Assembly: GCA_020152595.1 (NCBI GenBank)
Contig: JAIGNY010004056.1
Span: 417,001 to 481,000, forward strand
DNA: 64,000 nt
Source: Chiridota heheva
Lineage: Eukaryota > Echinodermata > Holothuroidea > Apodida > Chiridotidae
Direction of reading: 5' to 3'
Position 1 is the stretch's first letter. The number at the start of each line of letters is the position of its first letter. The translations under genes were made by a program, and so were the position numbers. Below, in pieces: positions 44,086-56,300 of the stretch. The notes beneath the pieces are model-generated. The model was not told where the DNA came from. It made no database searches and saw only the letters and a list, made by a program, of their open reading frames with translations.

Positions 44086-46929
44086 TTATTTCGGGGACTG
44101 AGAATGTTCAGAAAATTTTGAAGCTTGATGAAATAAAAGATGTTAAACGTATTATATAGCTTTATTTATCATTGGAAAAAGAAAATGATAATCTTTTGAC
44201 AATTGTATTTATAATAAAGATGTTTCAAGCAAAATATTATTTCATGAAGTTTCAAAGACATTGGTCAGCAGGTCAGTATGCGGAAATAATAATTCAGTAT
44301 TTCGCGCCAATTTTCGTTCCACCTAAATAAGACATTCGTCAGTATGCGGAAAGAGGGACGAATTATTCAAAAAAGGTCATCACAGGAAAGTCTGGTAAAA
44401 TACATTGGAGTCGCTGAGGGGGTGTCGGATTGGCTTGCATAGGGGTAAGGGGGTATACATGCCCTCTAAGATTTCGTTGAGCCCCCAGGTCTGCCATATA
44501 AAATATTTGTTTGCCTAAAATAGGCGTATATATGATGAACTTGATCGACTGTTGTGCAAGTAACTTGTAAGTGAGCCCAAGATAGCACAGAACTAATTAT
44601 TTGCCCCATTGAAACAATGATAAAACCTTTAAGTTCGGAGTCTTTTTGCACCAGAACAGAAAGAGGAATTATCGGGGACTTTCGCGATGTATCTGTAAAG
44701 TATTATCTAATGTTTTTCAAATCATGGTACTTTAAATTGGGGTTCACCTGAGGTTTTGGCTCTTTTTAAAGCTAAAGTGAATAAGTGTTGTGCACCCTCA
44801 CCGTATGACACAAATTTTGGAATTGGTCCATTTGTCCATGGAAAAATAGTTCCCCATGAAACTTTTTCTGAAGTAGATCTCGTCAAGACTGGACATGCAT
44901 AGTCAAGACCTGTCCTTTCTCTACCTTCCCTAAAAGATTCAACCGTTTAGCTTCTTGTCTTATGAAATGTGAGATCCCCAAATTATTATATATTAGACCT
45001 TTCTCATGCAGGGGTTCTCATCTTGGGATAGCGTAGTAGTGCCTAATTAGTTCTGTGCTACCGTATATGTATATGTATTATTGTATTATAATATGTGTCA
45101 GTAGTTGCTGACCATAGCCGTAATATGTATTACCGTATTATAATACATGTCAGTAATTACTTACAATAATTTTATCATTATTCATTGTAGTTACTGAAAA
45201 TGCGATTCAAATTGGGTGCTTTGGCACACACAATGCGCTGCAGTATGGTACATATAATTGATGTACATACAATATATAATATAATATATTTATGATATTA
45301 TAAAGACCTGATTACCATAAGCACATAGTAAAAGTACTAAGAGAAAGCAAAGGTACTTAGATGATCGAGCTTAAGATAAAAGTACTCTGACCACTATTAA
45401 AGCCAATACTTAGATGTTTAATTTCATGTCCTGTTTTGAATAATTCCTCTTCTAACCATAGTAACCATGTTGACCATGTTTTCCTTTCTATGAATAGCAC
45501 AATTCAAACTAATAGGCATGACCATGCGCACAAGATATGCTTGTACCGAGAGTGAAACAGTAATAGAGAGTTATCTCTATAAGGAAAAAAAAGCGCAATT
45601 TGGGCATATAGGTTAAAAGGAGCATACATATATCTTGAAGGGGTGATCGGCTAATTGCTTAAGCCTGCGACTTAGGGGTGGGATTTACCTGCCGAAAGTG
45701 GGGAGGGGCAAAGGAACTAGATGGAAATGAGGCTTGAATATTGGTAGGAACCTAATCTTTGTTATCAAACTAAGATACAAACCATAACATTCTTTGCGAA
45801 AAATTTACCTTGCAAACAAAACAAAGACTGCGATGTAAAGAGGGGATAAATTGTACTTTACCGCTCGTAATTCCGCCCAAGTACAGACAAATGAAAAACA
45901 TATACTTCGTAAGAAATTAAATTTTCTCCCAAATATTAATCTAGTTTACAAATGATTAAATGTGCAATCACATATACAAGGCGGCGCCATTTTTTGTCAT
46001 GGTCAATTTTGTTATGATGCAAGAGAGCCTGCGAGGGGTAGCTTTACCATGATAGGCGTTTTATGTAAAGCACAAACCAGACAAATTTTACCCAAACAGA
46101 TGACACAGTCCGGAAGATACTTTAATTTAATATCCTAAAAAAATGATTTATGATGTCATGATGCTATTTGAGTGACTGTCGTTAAAACCTAATAGCTATC
46201 AGGCTATTTTGAGACCGGAATTGGATGTACACCAAAAATGACAAGCGAAAACGTCTGAATTGAACAGTCAGACAGTTAGGTATCATAATAAACTATTTAT
46301 AAGATTTCGATGAATTTGATGTACCGTATGAAGGACCGTATGAAAGATGACCGTATGAAGGACCGTATGAAGGATGACCTCTCAGAGAGAGGAAAGGGGT
46401 GGGCAAGGACCCTCTAAATATTTGTTTACAAGAGTAAAATTGGCAATGAAACGTTGTTGTTTATCAGGAAATCGCCTTCAATCTGCGGGAAATTTTGGGG
46501 AAGCTTTCTTTAAGTGTTCAATATTCGGAACATGTTGCCACATTTCACTACACCAATTAAACATTTCCAATAATTTTACGGAATTTTTGTTCAAATTTTA
46601 CAACTTCCTTATTTTACCATTTCCCCATTTATATTTGTATAGACCCTAATTGTGCCTCCCAACAGGGCACAAAGCATGTAACCGGGCACATCAAACCTTC
46701 TCAAAGGGGGCAGCTTGCCCCACCCTATACGCCCTACTCAAATAGATATTTGCAGCAGCTGCTAAAGACCAAGAGAATAGAAATGTTAAAGAATGGGACA
46801 GTCAGGGAGATATATATCTGTACAAACTCTTTTTCAAGTTTCTTTCATACCATTATTAGTAGGCGTATACCTATACTTTATTAGTGTTTTAACTACCGAG
46901 TGTTAAACACATGTAACAGTAAAAGGTCA
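44086..46929. other. Long non-coding stretch, no recognised gene
   Basis: AT-rich. A short tandem repeat GACCGTATGAAGGA lies near 46325-46378. CAGTATGCGGAAA occurs at 44274 and 44341 near TCGTC, echoing the end of duplication E. Open frames at 44466-44651 and 46374-46649 have no support. Confidence 0.4.
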
Positions 46930-47070
46930 GTTGTCGTGTTAATGTGAAAAATTATGCAATACATTTTATCGTTTCTGATTGGCAAATCATATCTACACAA
47001 ATACTGACAAGCCAATCAAAAACGACAGCAAAAGTGACGTCGCTGGTATGCGGCAGAATTACTGATGCTA
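46930..47070 (-). repeat. Dispersed CCAAT-pair element, copy 5
   Basis: In + coordinates: GTGTTAATGTGAAAAATTAT, ATTGG at 46978-46982, CCAAT at 47012-47016 and AAGTGACGTCGCTGG from 47032. The same spacing and order as copy 3, inverted relative to copy 4. Confidence 0.75.
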
Positions 47071-47884
47071 TGCCGAGCAATTTAGTGTGACAAGAATCCC
47101 TCTTTAACAGCTTAATGTTTCACATTCACTTCTTTATGCATATGTATTTATGTATCCAAGTCCTTTAATTATTTACTTAAAGGTAATTTATATCCGGCGG
47201 TACCCACTGATTCAGTCATAAGGGAAGATTCTCATCATCTTATGATTCTGATGATATGTATGTAGCCTGTATAAATTTGATACATAATTATAGCAGATAT
47301 ACAGATATAGACGAAATATAAGGATGTAGACTGCAAAGACAAGTGTAGCTAATACATTGAATTCCGTTTACTGTTAGCAGACACGCAACTCGTGTCTTCT
47401 GGGTAGTGCAGTGGTGAAAGGAGACAACCGGACATCCTAAGTAAAACATTCTTTTCTTTGCACGTTTGCTGGAGGCCTGGGTACTTCAGGTTCCTGTATG
47501 TAACAATATAAAAATAGGGGTCCCAGGCGTAGCCAGGACTTTTTGGTAAGGGTGGGGGAGGGATTATAATCCCTTCAAGAGGGGCACTTCGGCAAATTCC
47601 CCATATACCCTTGTGTTATACTCTTTCTTTTGATTGTATGCAAGGGGCACATACCCTCGTAATTGGAAGGGGAACGCCCCCATTTCTCATGGTGGCTATG
47701 GGACTGGTCTGATAATCCAGTGTTATAGAGCCAAGGGAAAATTTGTCAATCGGGCTCAAAAATTGTGGGGCTCAAATATATCGCAATATACTGAAAATAA
47801 TTAAGACAAGCAACAAATTGTATCCCTAGGCGTCCCGCCCCATTTCAAAGCATGGCTACACCCAGTACACCCAGTACTTCATTG
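47071..47884. other. Non-coding, no recognised gene
   Basis: GC-rich dispersed fragment near 47520-47600 (GGCGTAGCCAGGACTTTTTG). Nothing else. Confidence 0.4.
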
Positions 47885-49410
47885 AATCAGAACGTATTTT
47901 AGGAAATGACCTCTCAGATATGATCATTGAAATGAACACTGAGATGGATAAAATGATTATATGGTTTAAGTCAAATAAGTTGCATCTTTCCGTTCTAATA
48001 CTTATTCGCCCCAAAATAAAAATATTCTATTGCCACACTAGACCAGTTTCCTTCACATTGAAATTGATGAACATTTAACATGGGTTTCACACATAAATAA
48101 TATAATGGGTAAAATTTCTATTGGTATTATATGCAGAATGAAAAAATCCTTATCAAACTGTATTCTTCTAACTCTCTATAATGTATTGATTTATCTTCCT
48201 ATTCTTCTATAATATAGACCTTTTTCAAACCGAGTTTAGCCGAACGTGATTTTTTCAGTACTTCGACTCCGATCAAATGCTGGAGAAACTTTTCCTTTGT
48301 TTCCCAACCAATTAGAAGCAGGTTTGAGGAAAGAAATGTAAGCAGTCATACGCGCGCGTATTTCCTTTATGTATAACGCGCATATGATTCGTGCGCTTGA
48401 AAACATTTTTTCATACGCTTAATTCCATACAGTGCGTGAATTGTGCAGACGGTTAAGATTCCTCCAGCATTTTATTGGTCAATAAGATCCCTCCAGTATA
48501 CGATTGGTCCATTATGGACACGTGAATCTCGGCCATGTGACATCATTTATATTAGCTATCCGGTAATTGCCGATTCAGATTTGAAAAGGTCTATAGTGTA
48601 TTACTTTTGCAAAACATCTGAATAGATTATTTGTCTTACATAAAAAAGCAATGCGTATTATTAATAGTTTACCTTATAATTCATCCTAAAAGCCCTTATT
48701 TGAAATAAATAACTCCATGACTTTTTTCATCTCATTGACTACTATACGTCCACTTTCATGTTTCAATTTGCAAATACCGTGCTCCCAGTTACATTGATGA
48801 AGCTTTTTTGCTTGAATAGACATTTTCATAGCTACAGCACTGGAAATTTCTCAACTATCCTCACCCCTTTATTTAGACTTACTATCTGTCAACAAAGTAT
48901 CATGTATCGTGGTGTAAATATATGGAATAAGTTACCATCCTGTATAAAATGTACTAAAGTCTAGTCGCATTCACAAGAAAATCAAAGATTTATCTGATGT
49001 CTAGTTAATCATTTATTGCATTTTTCTTTGTATCATATTTGCATATCACTTTAGACAAAGTTTGTCTTTTTGTATATTCCTGTCATTTTTTTTTTATATT
49101 TTCTCATTTTCTTCTTCTCTACTTTACCCTTTGTCATCTGTCAGTCTGTATGTTCTTTTTTCTTTATTTCTTGCTATTGCTATAATAACTTTTCACCTTA
49201 TCTAGGGGATAGCTCTTTTACATGCTTCTTTTTAGCTTTCTGGGAATCCCCTCAAGCTCCAAAAGTCTTTATATATTTCAGTGTTGGTTTTCCTATAATT
49301 GTATTTTTCTATTATCTTTTGAAATGTTCATCTTGCATACATTGTTATGTAATGAGCATAAATATATCTTTTGTTTTCAAGAAGGTTGAAATAAAATTAC
49401 GTTGAATTGA
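47885..49410 (+). pseudogene. LINE ORF2 C-terminal half and 3' end, interrupted
   Basis: Remnants in several frames: EMNTEMDKMIIWFKSNKLHL (about 47930-47990), the C-terminal run HLNRLFVLHKKAMRIINSLP (about 48620-48675) and SIMYRGVNIWNKLPSCIK (about 48897-48950). These match the region after the catalytic box of Jockey/CR1-like LINEs. A 383-bp inverted-repeat element splits the frame at 48213-48595. The 3' part ends with AAATAAAATTACGTTGAATT near 49405. Confidence 0.75.
48213..48595. mobile_element. MITE inserted in a LINE, with inverted ends
   Basis: TATAGACCTTTTTCAAAC at the left (48213-48230) is mirrored by GATTTGAAAAGGTCTATA at the right (about 48578-48595). A TA dinucleotide at each edge is compatible with a TA target duplication, as in Tc1/mariner-type elements. 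Inside, AAATGCTGGAG (about 48275) and CTCCAGCATTT (about 48462) form a second inverted pair. LINE coding resumes directly after the right end. There is no transposase. Confidence 0.8.
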
Positions 49411-51599
49411 ATATTACAGCAGTATTGCTTTCCCATGTTTTTTGTAACGAAGCAAATTCTACAAAAATAAATGAAGTCTTTATAATTTGTCCATTTGTGA
49501 AGTTTAAAGAATAACACAAACCGTTTTCAAGTCTGAATGTGTTAAGACAAGTCAAAACAGAACAATCTTCATTTAATAACGAGGCCTGCGAAGAAGGAAA
49601 TTTGAAAGCGAAAATGTAGGAAATTGTTTTTCTTTTTCATACCATTATTGTTTATCGATTAAGGTCTTAAAAAATATACAAAGACAAAAAAAATATATAC
49701 AAATTTTGAGAAATTTCGGCAATCTTAATATGAACTAATATACTGATAAAACAGTTGCTGTTAATCATTTCAAAAACACACCGGAGTGAGCAGAAAAGTA
49801 CTAGTAGGCAGTTTACGGGGGCGGGGGTTTCGGCGACTCCGTCAAACAGCTAGCTTGTGTACGTGAGGAGGCTGGGGGGTAATACATGTCTCAATACTTT
49901 GAATTTGTTAGGGATATTGAAATTATTTTCGTAAATTCCGGTGTGTTTTTATCAATGTGGGGAAATGAACGACGCTGCATGGTTTTCATCTTGAAAATCT
50001 AACGTCGGTAGGAAGGCATTAATTCTAAGAAAAAATGGACAAAGTAGATCCTTTCATTGATTGATGCAAAGCACCCTTTGTTCCATTGTTTTCCCCTTAG
50101 GACAGATTAAAATCTTTTGCAAGAACTTTTAACGTCAACAATGGTCAACGTTTTGGGAATCGCCAGAACACATCAAAACATTTTACTGTCTGACGTGTTT
50201 AAACTGAGTTTCACTTTCATATTATCACTTTATTGTTGATATTATCAGTCCAGGAAGCTCTCATTTTAGGGACTTCCCTGGTTCGCCTTTATGATACAAA
50301 AACCACCCGGACATTTCCGTATTGGATTGAACTACTCGGGCTGTGCATTTGAAAATTCTTTATCAAGTAAATTACTGCCAAGTAAAAGAGGTTACAAGAA
50401 TGCCATAAAGAAAACACTGATAATTATGATGCGACATCTGGAAGATGTAGTATAAATATCACTTTAAAAATATTTACTATACATAAGGACGTCCCTATGG
50501 TATTCTGATTTAGGAGGGGCGGGGGGGGGGGAGGTTTAGAGTCATCAGATTCCAACTGGGTGGATTTGTTAGGTGTCTCAAGAGAAACGGTTGAATTTCC
50601 AACTGTCAGACTGTCATGTTCACTTTTCCAACTGGCGTCCAGTTGAGAGGGGAGGGGGACACCCCATACCCCGGTAGCGACGTCTCTGACTATACAGTAA
50701 GGCAGCGCAACTCTACAGTGTTTGACAATAATAATATAAAATTATCATAGTAATTAATCAATGCTTAATTAACATTTTGATGGGAGAGATGTCACAGAAG
50801 TGATTAAAGGCTAATTATTTAAGAAAATTTGTAAATGTCATTATTTGGGCAACATTTCCTTCTTAAATAATTTCTAATGCTCAGCCACAAAGGTGTAAGA
50901 CAACAAATCTGTAAAAATAAATCATTAACACTCTTCCTATCCCAGTGAACATTTCGAGGGGAAAGATGTTATAGAAGTCACTAACGACTTATGTTGTCTC
51001 CAACGTACCACGTTACCAGTTTCGTAGAGGGGCCTGTATATTATTGGAAAATTGATTAGCCCATGGAGAAAGGCCTACCATGATGAACAATAAATAAGAA
51101 CTCATAGAAAATCTTTCGAAAAACAGGAGAGAAAAAAAATTCCTCTACTGAAAATTCAAAACCTTTCACATACGTTAGCAATCTTCAGGTTTCATAATTC
51201 ATAGTATTTCAGATAATATAACGTCATAAGTATAAGGCTTTGAACAAAGGACGTTGTGGTATAAAATGAGCACGATACATGAAAGCTTAGCGCCCTTACA
51301 TCAGCAATGTTCTGATTTTTCAAATGTTGGAAAATCAAACATCACACGCCTACCGTCAATTCACGCATCACTGCCCCACACTTCATACATGCAATGTTCA
51401 ATTATTCATGGCAAGTAACAATATCGTTGATGTCGGGGCACAATATTGGCATGATCAGCAATCAGTTCGACATTGGACATTTGTATATACAGTATAGAAC
51501 TACGTCACAACGAGAACGTTATACAGGCATTTTGCAAGACTTCACTAGGAGAGCACCTCAATTTTTGGAGTGTTTACTCATAACTCAGCTATGACCGGT
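49411..51599. other. Long non-coding stretch, no recognised gene
   Basis: G-runs near 49815 and 50520-50530. The frame at 51394-51594 has no splice context or family resemblance. Confidence 0.4.
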
Positions 51600-51755
51600 A
51601 CCGTCGACAAGGGGACCTGAGGTTATAAGGGGCCTGGGGTCTTAGGGGCTCGGGTTGTAGGGGCCATGGTTATAGTAGGCCTGAAGTCGTATGGGCCCGG
51701 GGTGATAGGGGGCCTGGGGTCGTAGGGGCCCGTGTCGAAGGAGCCCGTACAAAAT
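51600..51755 (+). repeat. Short G-rich minisatellite
   Basis: About seven imperfect units of GGCCTGGGGTCGTAGGGGCC, 18-24 bp each. Confidence 0.8.
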
Positions 51756-52369
51756 AAGAAATAGGATGCGCGTTCAAAACATAGCCTTTACAGTTTGTGA
51801 AGTCAACTTCAAACATAAACAAACAGAAGAAATAGATTGAAGTACATCCGGGTGACCAATTTGATGCACTTTGAAGTAAACTGTTAACAAATAGTCTTAA
51901 ACATCAGACAGGCAGATACGCATCGGGACTTTTATGTTCGGTAATCTATTTTCTGTATAACAATCTTCCTTGTTGTTATAAGAAAATGTATTTAGAACTA
52001 TTAAATGTGACGTTTGATGCACAAACATAATAGAACCTACCCTTCAAACAGTGGTTAAGAAATATTATATGACCGATGCTGTCTCTACCCCAGGGCAGAT
52101 TTGTTCTGTGGATCGCATATATTGTTTTGAGGAAATTTATTTCTGTTTTCGTCACTCGTACAGGTATATGGACGTGTAGAGGCATTATTAGCTAAAATTC
52201 TTTAAAATCTATTAAAAAACCATCACAGTAACATCAAAATCTGTAATACATTGATCTTTTAACAGCATTTTTAATCTCAGTCATATTTTATGCAAATTTT
52301 GTAATGTGTTACACGAGAAGCGATATTGCTATTTTTTAGTTTTAACTATACCCCAATGCTTGACACACC
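51756..52369. other. Non-coding, no recognised gene
   Basis: AT-rich. Part of it resembles 39815-39950. The minus-strand frame at 51976-52185 is not supported. Confidence 0.4.
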
Positions 52370-52510
52370 GCCGGAAATTGTGCTACTTACTAGCGACGTC
52401 ACTTCCGTGGCGGTTAGTGATTGTCTTGCCAGTATTTGTGGATATATTTAGACCAATCAAAATTGTTCAATGGTGTAATAGACTTGTATCCACGTTAACA
52501 AGATAACTCG
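52370..52510 (+). repeat. Dispersed CCAAT-pair element, copy 6, upstream of lectin gene 2
   Basis: GCGACGTCACTTCCGTGGCG (from 52394), then ATTTAGACCAATCAAAATTG with CCAAT at 52453-52457, then TATCCACGTTAACAAGATAA as in copy 4. It lies about 480 bp before the gene 2 start codon in + orientation. Confidence 0.75.
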
Positions 52511-52991
52511 CCCTTAAGTACTATTTATGGAAGTACCGACTAGGAACTCTCATAAGACCCACTCTGCACAACTTAAAATAATCTGTTTCCAGGAGCTACA
52601 GCTGCAGTACTACCTTTTGTTTTCATTAGAATTTAAATATTGGACGTCGGCTACTAGGCGTAACATTTGAACGTGACTTCTATACTTTAATCAGGAAGCG
52701 CATCATACTTATAATGGTTATTGAGCGACCGTGTGATTAAACCTTACACTCGCGTAGTAGCTACTCACAGCATAGCAATACAGAAATATTACTGGTACAA
52801 CTAAAATGTTGATCCCGAGGTTAAATAGGTATTTCATATTTCCGATAGAAACGAAGGATCTGAACGGTCTGTTTATTCTAATTCACTGGAAGGCTTAATA
52901 AAGCATTCACTGAAAGGCTCTAAAACGTTGTTGACTGGAGAAAGTGTTTTGATAAGATTAACTGCGAGAATTTATAATAAATCACCGAAAC
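52511..52991 (+). other. Proximal upstream region of lectin gene 2
   Basis: About 480 bp without coding signs. TTTATAATAA at 52971-52980 is too close to the start codon to be a TATA box if the leader is of normal length. No other promoter motif is clear. Confidence 0.3.
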
Positions 52992-53343
52992 ATGGCACTG
53001 TCTAACAAAAAAGAAGAATGTTGTTACCAACAAATTGACGATCGCATTCAAAACAACAGTAAACAAAATATATATTCCCAAAACATGGACACATTTTATT
53101 TGGCTCCGCTAATACACGGGAATGCTACAGAAATACCAAGTGCACCAGAGAACTATGATATACCATCACACAGGCCCCCTGAGCTTAAGAAGGAAAAACC
53201 TAGCAGCAGTGCCTGGGTTACCGTGTTGTTGTTTTTCATGACCATTTTGGCCACTGCTGGAATAACTGCAGCTGTCATCCTTTGGTTTCAGCTGACCCAT
53301 GTCAGCGAACAGTTGAAGATGGCTACCATAGCTAAGAACAAAG
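52992..53343 (+). CDS. Lectin gene 2, exon 1: cytoplasmic tail and membrane segment
   Basis: Residues 1-117 plus one base. KKEECCYQQIDD carries EE, two residues, then YQQI, matching the position and form of the gene 1 motif. NIYSQNMDTFYLAP (26-39) and ENYDIP (53-58) follow; YDIP fits a YxxP type SH2-binding site. The membrane segment runs from WVTVLLFFMTILATAGITAA to VILW. The donor is AACAAAG|GTAAAT; the open frame reads on into the intron, so the exon end rests on the donor and on phase agreement with exon 2. Confidence 0.85.
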
Positions 53344-56300
53344 GTAAATATTTGTGTTATTTGTACATATTATCTTGCTGTCTTGTAGATAGAAGTAATG
53401 GTGTATCCAAACGGGCCAGTCAGAAGGTGCAAACTTATAAATGGTATCTCCCTGCTTCAATGTGGTGTAGTGCAAGACAGTAGTGCGTACAGTTTTAGCG
53501 TATAGCAGGGTTTGGAAGTGCGAACCCACCCGCAACAATTTTTCAAATATCCTTGGAAGATGTGTCAGTCCTAGTTGCTGATTTAGGGTGAGAAGCTGAA
53601 AATAAAATAAAGTAGCAACTTTTTCAGTCGTCAGAGATTTGTTGTATAAAATATTAGCTGGGCCTATTTAGCCTGAAATTTGAAAGTAGGTGGTTTAAAA
53701 TTGCACATTTTTGGTCCCAAAATGATGTCTTCAATTGACAATAATTGACGCAATTGTTATCGTTTCCAAATTTTTTTTACAAAAATCTGCAAGAGCGGGC
53801 AATAAAAAACTATTTGGCAAACGCAATAATTCTCAAATAGGGTGTAACCAGTGACATAACTAGGAAGGGGGAGAGCTGTCCCCGGCCCGGATCCAATTAG
53901 AGCCCGTACAAATATACGTATACCGTTATACCATGGGGACTCGCAGGGCCTCATTCGCTCCGGCCGGTAGGGCCCTAACTACGCAACTGGGAGTGAGTAG
54001 CACAAGATAAAATTGTATTCAAATAAGACAATAGAATGACCTACTTATACACAACACATTTTTATATAGGGCTCGATTACATAATTATTGATACCTGTCA
54101 GAACAACATCAGGTTTTAAAGTATTATGAGAGAGATGATTGAGCTGATTCCTATTTCCTTCATTATGCGTTAATGAAGTCATAAAATAATACAGGATGCA
54201 AATTTGTTATGTGCAGAATGCTTTCATTTCCTTCATTGCGTTTGATTTTCTACAGCTCTGCATGCCCCCGATCTCCCCCCCCCCACCCCGCTCCCCGGCC
54301 CCCAATTCCTGAAAAAAATCCGAAAATATCAACTATCCAGAATTTCGAGTAATTTCCTTGAAATCGGAAGGTCTATGGGCACCAGCAGGATATTGAAGGA
54401 CACAAAACTATATTACTCTTCTCTATCTTTGGTAAATGGCGGGTTAATACATGAGCAATTGCATGGCAGTGTGTTGCAAGAACATCAGTTCTGTAAACCA
54501 TAGACCTAATTTGTTATGGAATACAAGGATATTGTTGATATAACTTGTAGTAGGTCAAAAGGAAAGTTACTACTGAACTACACTAAAATCGATCCACCAA
54601 CTTTCGTCGGTGACCGTGAATGGGGAATTCCCACCATTGTCACATCACCCATTCACGGGAAATATCAATCCTTGTTCAAGTTATATAATCTGTTTCAGGT
54701 CAAAAGGTGGACCGGATTCTTTGCTGAAAATCAGAAGGGAAGAATTTGAATTCCCATCACAGTGTGGAAATATTCAAGAAAAATCTATTAGGAATATTTA
54801 AGACTTTAACGATCTTTAGAAACATTAAAGCTTGTTCCTACTCAATATGAATCGTAAATAATGGGTAAAATATGCTCTTAACGCGAAAGAAAAATTCGCA
54901 TGTTTTTATGCATAGTTTTTTATCACAGTTTTTTAAACAAGAAATCTCGAGTAAATTTCGTCAAATTGTAACTGTGTAATGTTCATATCTTTCACGTCAC
55001 AACCGATTGTGGGTCGTTTCTAATTAAGTACGTACTGTACGCATTGTGTGTATGTACAATGTGCTTATTCACGTTTGCGGCGGTTATTGGTTGATTGTCG
55101 ATATGTGTGTATGACCAATCAGAAACGTTGACTTTCATTGTACATTACTATTCACGTTAACACAATATCTGGCCTTTAATATTATAACACCAATGTTTTA
55201 TTGCCGTATTTGGACAACGACTCGAACAGGATTGACTTGAATATAAAATATCTAGCCCTATTTCATACTTAAGACTTGGTTCAGTGTTGCGAGTCCCGTA
55301 TTGCCGAACTCAGAGTCTCTGAATCATATTACGCATATTTAGACTCGGAATTAAGATGTACTCTACTGCAACATGTAACTACACAACACGCGGACACAAC
55401 ATAAAATACACCACAATGGCAATAATGACAACAGTAGAAGCAAGTCCGTCCACTATTGAAATTTAAAAAAATTGAAGTTTGATTAATACTGCCAGAGCAA
55501 GGCACACAACTATTCTGAAAGAAAGAAAGAAAAAGGGAAGTTCTGGAAAATATCGCAATGTCTTCAGGAAAATTATATGTATTAAGTTTCGGATGAAGAT
55601 AATTTTACTTGGTGGACACCTAAACGGTGTGGCCCTTTTATGGGCCCGAAATAAGAAGGTAATAAATAGCCCTAGACCTACACCACAACGCTCCGTACTG
55701 CTGCGTGGCAGTCCCACTCATAACTGTTATGAAAGTGACTGCAACCAACGTCTATATTCAATGATAGCATAATTGAAGTCGGTAGATAGAGCTTGCAAAG
55801 ATCTATATTGAATAGGCTAATACAATTGTGGGTATCTTTTCAGCGATTGGGAAATCTTTATATCACATGCGATTGATCTTGAAAATCAGCTTTAAATTTC
55901 GAAATGAAAAAACAAACAATCCGTCTTTATTCAACCCGTTTTTATTCAACAAATTAAAAGTCAGTTTTTTTTGTTGAAGGTGAGAAAAATATACCCTACA
56001 ATTCAAAGTTTAGATTGTTTGCAATAATGACGTAACTGGTATGCATTATAAGTACATTTTGAAGCAATTTTATGGGGACGATATTACTTTTTTAAATGTC
56101 ACATTGTAATACAACAATCTGCTGTATTTGGAAATTGTTGCTGCATATAAACAGATAAAGATGAATTCACAAAGTGACAATGACAGTTACCTGGTTACAT
56201 ATGTTTCTTCGAGCAACATTCGAAACATTGTTTCGATATTCATACATGTTTGTTTGCATAACTTTTCTCTCCAACCTTGGGAAGGAAACAGATGACATGA

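Noticed and set aside
55463..55772. Opposing frames of 84 and 97 codons in intron 1 of gene 2
   Set aside because: They overlap on opposite strands, match no domain, and have no splice context that would place them in the receptor.
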